DNA from: Lewinellaceae bacterium
Lineage (GTDB): Bacteria; Bacteroidota; Bacteroidia; Chitinophagales; Saprospiraceae
Length of the DNA: 64,000 nt
Direction of reading: 5' to 3'
NCBI GenBank assembly: GCA_020636225.1
Contig: JACJYI010000006.1
Location: 395,704-459,703 of the forward strand
Part shown: positions 61,828 to 64,000 of the stretch, one piece after another
How the letters are laid out: every line of letters begins with the position of its first letter
How positions within the stretch are numbered: position 1 is the stretch's first letter
The notes under the pieces: model-generated
Databases searched by the model: none
Told to the model about the DNA's origin: nothing
What the model saw: the letters and a program-made list of their open reading frames with translations, nothing else
Translations under genes and position numbers: made by a program

Positions 61828-62364
61828 TTATATTATTTTGAATAGTTTATAGTCTTCTTCAATTGAAGACTTAGAGTAATTATCTGATTTTGATATTGTA
61901 AGTTCTATATATCTGTCGTCATGATGTCTTCGTATTTGAAAAATTAATTCAGGCTCTAAGTAGATTAAAATATAACCAAAAATGCTTGTGTCTTCGGAAT
62001 AGTTTGAAACATATAATTCAATTGAAGAGATTTTTAAATTATAATTGCAACTATAACTTGGACTTTCCAAAAAAGTAAAAGTATTTAAGTAATTGCGCGA
62101 AGATAATAATCTGTATCCATATAGTCCAGACCAAAATCTTGTTAATTTAATGTTGTCATGGGCATTTTTAAGATTTACGCCATTTATTATTAAATCATAA
62201 TATTTATCTTCAATTTTTAATTCAAACACAAGTTTAGATTCAGCCATAAGAATGCAAGGTGAGCCATAGTATAATTTACTCCTATCATATAATATTCTCC
62301 GTATGTTACCTCCGATTAATTTAACTAAAGAATTTTCAAATTTACGGGTAAAGATTTCTGTCAT
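61828..62364 (-). CDS. AT-rich hypothetical protein (candidate cassette gene A)
   Basis: The 178-residue protein has no signal peptide, no membrane helix and no recognised family; it is rich in Ile, Leu, Tyr, Ser and Asn (LVKLIGGNIRRILYD, DKYYDLIINGVNLKNA, FTFLESPSYSC). Beta-rich sequence is likely. GC is about 30%, in contrast to 55-60% for most of the window. The gene is flanked by group II intron 3' ends and stem-loop sequences, and an inverted pair GCAAAACGAC (62384) / GCGACGTTTTAT (61820). The start is placed at 62364 (MTEIFTRKF); a frame to 62400 is less likely. Confidence 0.6.
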   Translation of the reverse strand: MTEIFTRKFENSLVKLIGGNIRRILYDRSKLYYGSPCILMAESKLVFELKIEDKYYDLIINGVNLKNAHDNIKLTRFWSGLYGYRLLSSRNYLNTFTFLESPSYSCNYNLKISSIELYVSNYSEDTSIFGYILIYLEPELIFQIRRHHDDRYIELTISKSDNYSKSSIEEDYKLFKII

Positions 62365-62381
62365 ATTTATTATTTTAATGG

Positions 62382-62443
62382 TGCAAAACGACTCGTGCAT
62401 GTGACGGCCGTGCCTTTAGGCCGGCTGTGCATATGCACATTGT
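62382..62443. repeat. imperfect stem-loop (attC-like) 5' of the group II intron
   Basis: On the plus strand GTGCATGTGACGGCC and GGCCGGCTGTGCATATGCAC pair around a GTGCCTTTA loop, with bulges, and the outer arms read AACGACTC and ACATTGT|TAGCG once the intron is removed. On the minus strand the spliced form runs CGCTAACAATGTGCAT... to ...ATGCACGAGTCGTTTTGC. Such bulged hairpins ending in AAC/GTT resemble integron attC sites, and a hairpin is also the known target feature of group IIC introns. Confidence 0.55.
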
Positions 62444-62541
62444 GTGTGCCTCGAATGGCAAACGCCTCACTAATATAGCTATTCTTAGTGAGGGAGTAAC
62501 CGGGCTCAAAAGCGAGTCTGGATTAGCTAGGGAGTGAAAGT

Positions 62542-62557
62542 CTCCTGCGGGCAGGAG
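62542..62557. repeat. palindrome CTCCTGCGGGCAGGAG in intron domain I
   Basis: Seven-base arms with a GG centre. One of three short GC-rich palindromes in the intron; possible mini-insertion. Confidence 0.7.
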
Positions 62558-62643
62558 TAACGACCTGAACCGCTAGCAAGCTGTAAGGTGGTTGGGGGTG
62601 ACCCCTGCACTGAAGTCAACAGGACTGCAAAGGTCGGTACGGA

Positions 62644-62659
62644 TCCCGAGTACTCGGGA
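62644..62659. repeat. palindrome TCCCGAGTACTCGGGA in the intron
   Basis: A perfect 16-bp palindrome with TCCCG/CGGGA arms, like the one in domain V. Confidence 0.8.
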
Positions 62660-63036
62660 AAACTGGATAAGAGGCCACTGTGAATGGGGTAAAGTAGCAC
62701 ATCATACTAACGCCCACGAGAAAGGTTCACTCTGGTAGATCCAGCCGGGATTGACTGAAAGCTAATTGTCTTACCGAGGGAGGTCTCTCAAACCACGAGT
62801 TGGAAAAGGAGAGAAGTCAGCCGAGGTCATAGTAGTGAAAGAAGTGGGTAGGCTATAGTCCACTTTGAGTAGCGAAGGGCCAAACGATAATCTCCGCGAA
62901 ATTCGATTAGGAGCGTGCAAGTAATAAGCTGTACAGCTTAGCCAAAACGTAGCCTTTTCTTAAAGTAGGGGATAGTGGCAATGGTGGAAAGAGCATTGTC
63001 GTGATGGTTGTCGAACCGCCGAATACGAGACCCGTA

Positions 63037-63054
63037 TCCCGCAAATTTGCGGGA
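63037..63054. repeat. palindrome TCCCGCAAATTTGCGGGA in intron domain V
   Basis: A perfect 18-bp palindrome placed on the 3' strand of domain V, where related introns would have only a short paired segment. Confidence 0.8.
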
Positions 63055-63122
63055 GTGGTGTGAGAGGCGCACTCCGTCGCTATTCAGCGGCGGAGCCGCC
63101 TACTCGATTAGCGGTTCGGTGT

Positions 63123-63974
63123 TTATTCAATTTTAAAATCGTGTGTCAATTTATAATATTCTTTCGATCCAGCCCACCATATAAAATTCTCTTGTTCTCT
63201 ATAAATTCCAATTCCAGTTGATTGAAATTCCTTTGCAAGCATTACGTCAAATCTATAGTCAAAAGGAATTAACTTTTTTGTCAGACCAAATGAGCCGACT
63301 GTTGCAATTTTAATAGAGTCTGGATATAATGGTGGTGCATCTGAAAAATTATATTCGAGTACTCCAATTCTTGTTATGAAAGTTGAATCGTTTCGTAAAT
63401 ATGATAATATTCCCCAGAAATAACCTGGCAAATGTTCTCCATATATTGTGTCTGTCGAGTTGTTCTTAATTTTAAAGAAAGGTCCTTTGTAATATTCAGT
63501 TCCTATATTCTCTTTGTCAATCGAAATCTCAATTGTCTTGGGTGCATTATAGTATTTATTAATCCGAACATACCCATTTAGAACTTCATCTCCTTTTTCA
63601 TAGATGTTTCCTTTTTTAATAAGTCGTTCCTTAAAGTCAAAGTTCACTGAAATTGTAGTTTTTATTTCATCTCCATTTAACTCAAAATCATATTCAATCG
63701 AATCTTGTCCGTAATTTTCAGCTATGAAATAAATTGAAAGAATATATTTTCCTTTTGAAGTAAAATATTCTTTATCAATAAAATCATACTTAGGTTTAGA
63801 ATCTAAGTACAATTTTGAAATACGACCATCAGGAAATTTTAATAAAACGCTCGATTCAATCGGTGATTTAATTGATTCTCCGCATTCGAATGAAAACTGC
63901 AATTCATTTTGTCCATGCAGATTCATGCTCATTAAGCAAACGAAGAAAATTATTATCAATCTGTTTGTCATCAT
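63123..63974 (-). CDS. AT-rich hypothetical exported protein (candidate cassette gene B)
   Basis: The 283-residue protein has a signal peptide (LIIIFFVCLMSMNLHGQ) and is otherwise beta-rich with many Lys, Asn, Ile and Tyr; no family is recognised. A central region with IEISIDKENIG and FFKIKNNSTDTIYGEH may be an Ig-like fold. GC is about 30%. The stop lies 14 bases to the right of the group II intron 3' end, in the opposite direction, just as for gene A. The start at 63974 (or ATG at 63971) is close to the window end, so the upstream neighbour is not visible. Confidence 0.6.
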   Translation of the reverse strand: MMTNRLIIIFFVCLMSMNLHGQNELQFSFECGESIKSPIESSVLLKFPDGRISKLYLDSKPKYDFIDKEYFTSKGKYILSIYFIAENYGQDSIEYDFELNGDEIKTTISVNFDFKERLIKKGNIYEKGDEVLNGYVRINKYYNAPKTIEISIDKENIGTEYYKGPFFKIKNNSTDTIYGEHLPGYFWGILSYLRNDSTFITRIGVLEYNFSDAPPLYPDSIKIATVGSFGLTKKLIPFDYRFDVMLAKEFQSTGIGIYREQENFIWWAGSKEYYKLTHDFKIE

Positions 63975-64000
63975 TGGTACGTCGTTTTTTCACTGACCGC

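Larger units (their letters stand above)
62444..63108 (+). mobile_element. ORF-less group II intron
   Basis: The 5' end is GTGTGCC (a second GTGTG starts 2 bases earlier). Domain I-III sequences include a GTGAAAGTC loop, TGAAGTCAACAGG and GAGAGAAGTCAGCCGAGGTCA, which in intact introns comes just before the reverse-transcriptase gene. Instead about 150 bases follow with no reverse-transcriptase coding sequence. Domain V begins at GAACCGCCG (63013) with CGC in the position of the catalytic triad, as in group IIC. Domain VI runs GGCGCACTCCGTCGCTATTC to CTACTCGAT at 63108. Three GC-rich palindromes (62542-62557, 62644-62659, 63037-63054) are embedded, the last inside domain V, so splicing may be impaired. 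Confidence 0.85.

Noticed and set aside
62400..63120. CRISPR or rRNA fragment as explanation for the dense non-coding sequence
   Set aside because: There are no regularly spaced repeats, and the text matches group II intron landmarks (GTGTG start, GAAGTCAGCCGAGG, domain V/VI), not rRNA.

Overview
The window comes from a chromosome of a moderately GC-rich member of the Bacteroidota, most likely a Saprospiria/Lewinella-type organism (inferred, not proven). The supporting signs are a SusC/SusD/SusE nutrient-uptake operon, a TonB receptor paired with a DUF4249 lipoprotein, type IX secretion (T9SS) C-terminal sorting domains, a DUF1800/DUF1501 pair, many lipoprotein signals, TAnnTTTG promoter boxes and few Shine-Dalgarno sequences. 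Core genes here (gpmI, ileS, tsaC, lgt, katG, tRNA-Cys) indicate an ordinary chromosomal locus. It carries islands of lower GC that look more recently acquired or faster evolving.

Layout. 0-8 kb: end of an amino-acid permease, a methyltransferase with an export-like leader, a lipoprotein, a striking 31-unit heptanucleotide array, an SDR oxidoreductase, a TonB receptor/DUF4249 pair and a class I/II aminotransferase. 8-15 kb: gpmI, then a leftward polysaccharide export/assembly cluster (GT2, Wzx-like flippase, Wzz-like protein, Wzy/O-antigen-ligase-like protein). 15-28 kb: a glycan-use locus. Leftward it has a secreted GH2 beta-galactosidase, a sodium/solute symporter and an unrecognised protein; rightward it has susC, a susD-like gene carrying an internal SusE-type two-domain insertion, and susE. 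28-41 kb: tRNA-Cys, a second symporter with lgt, DUF1800/DUF1501, tsaC, a CpcT/CpeT-like protein, an LpxL-like acyltransferase and ileS. 41-47 kb: a low-GC group of T9SS/PKD surface proteins, the first preceded by a 12-C homopolymer. 47-52 kb: GNAT, intergenic repeats, DUF6249, an ECF sigma factor with a probable membrane partner, a PON-like arylesterase and a BON-LysM protein. 53-61 kb: katG, an RluA-type pseudouridine synthase, a YHYH lipoprotein between two degenerate direct repeats, and a POT/MFS transporter.

61-64 kb is the most unusual part: a decayed IS256-family element abutting the 3' tip of a group II intron, then an AT-rich leftward gene, an imperfect stem-loop, a near-complete but ORF-less group II intron on the + strand, and another AT-rich leftward gene. 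Each leftward gene has an intron 3' end directly beyond its stop codon, in the opposite orientation. This is the geometry expected if group II introns sit in attC-like recombination sites of a gene-cassette array. I regard it as the best candidate for something new in the window. The ribozyme also carries three short GC-rich palindromes, one of them inside domain V.

The gene sets fit a particle- or polymer-degrading heterotroph that captures glycans and peptides through TonB systems, displays adhesive or enzymatic proteins through T9SS and makes surface polysaccharide.
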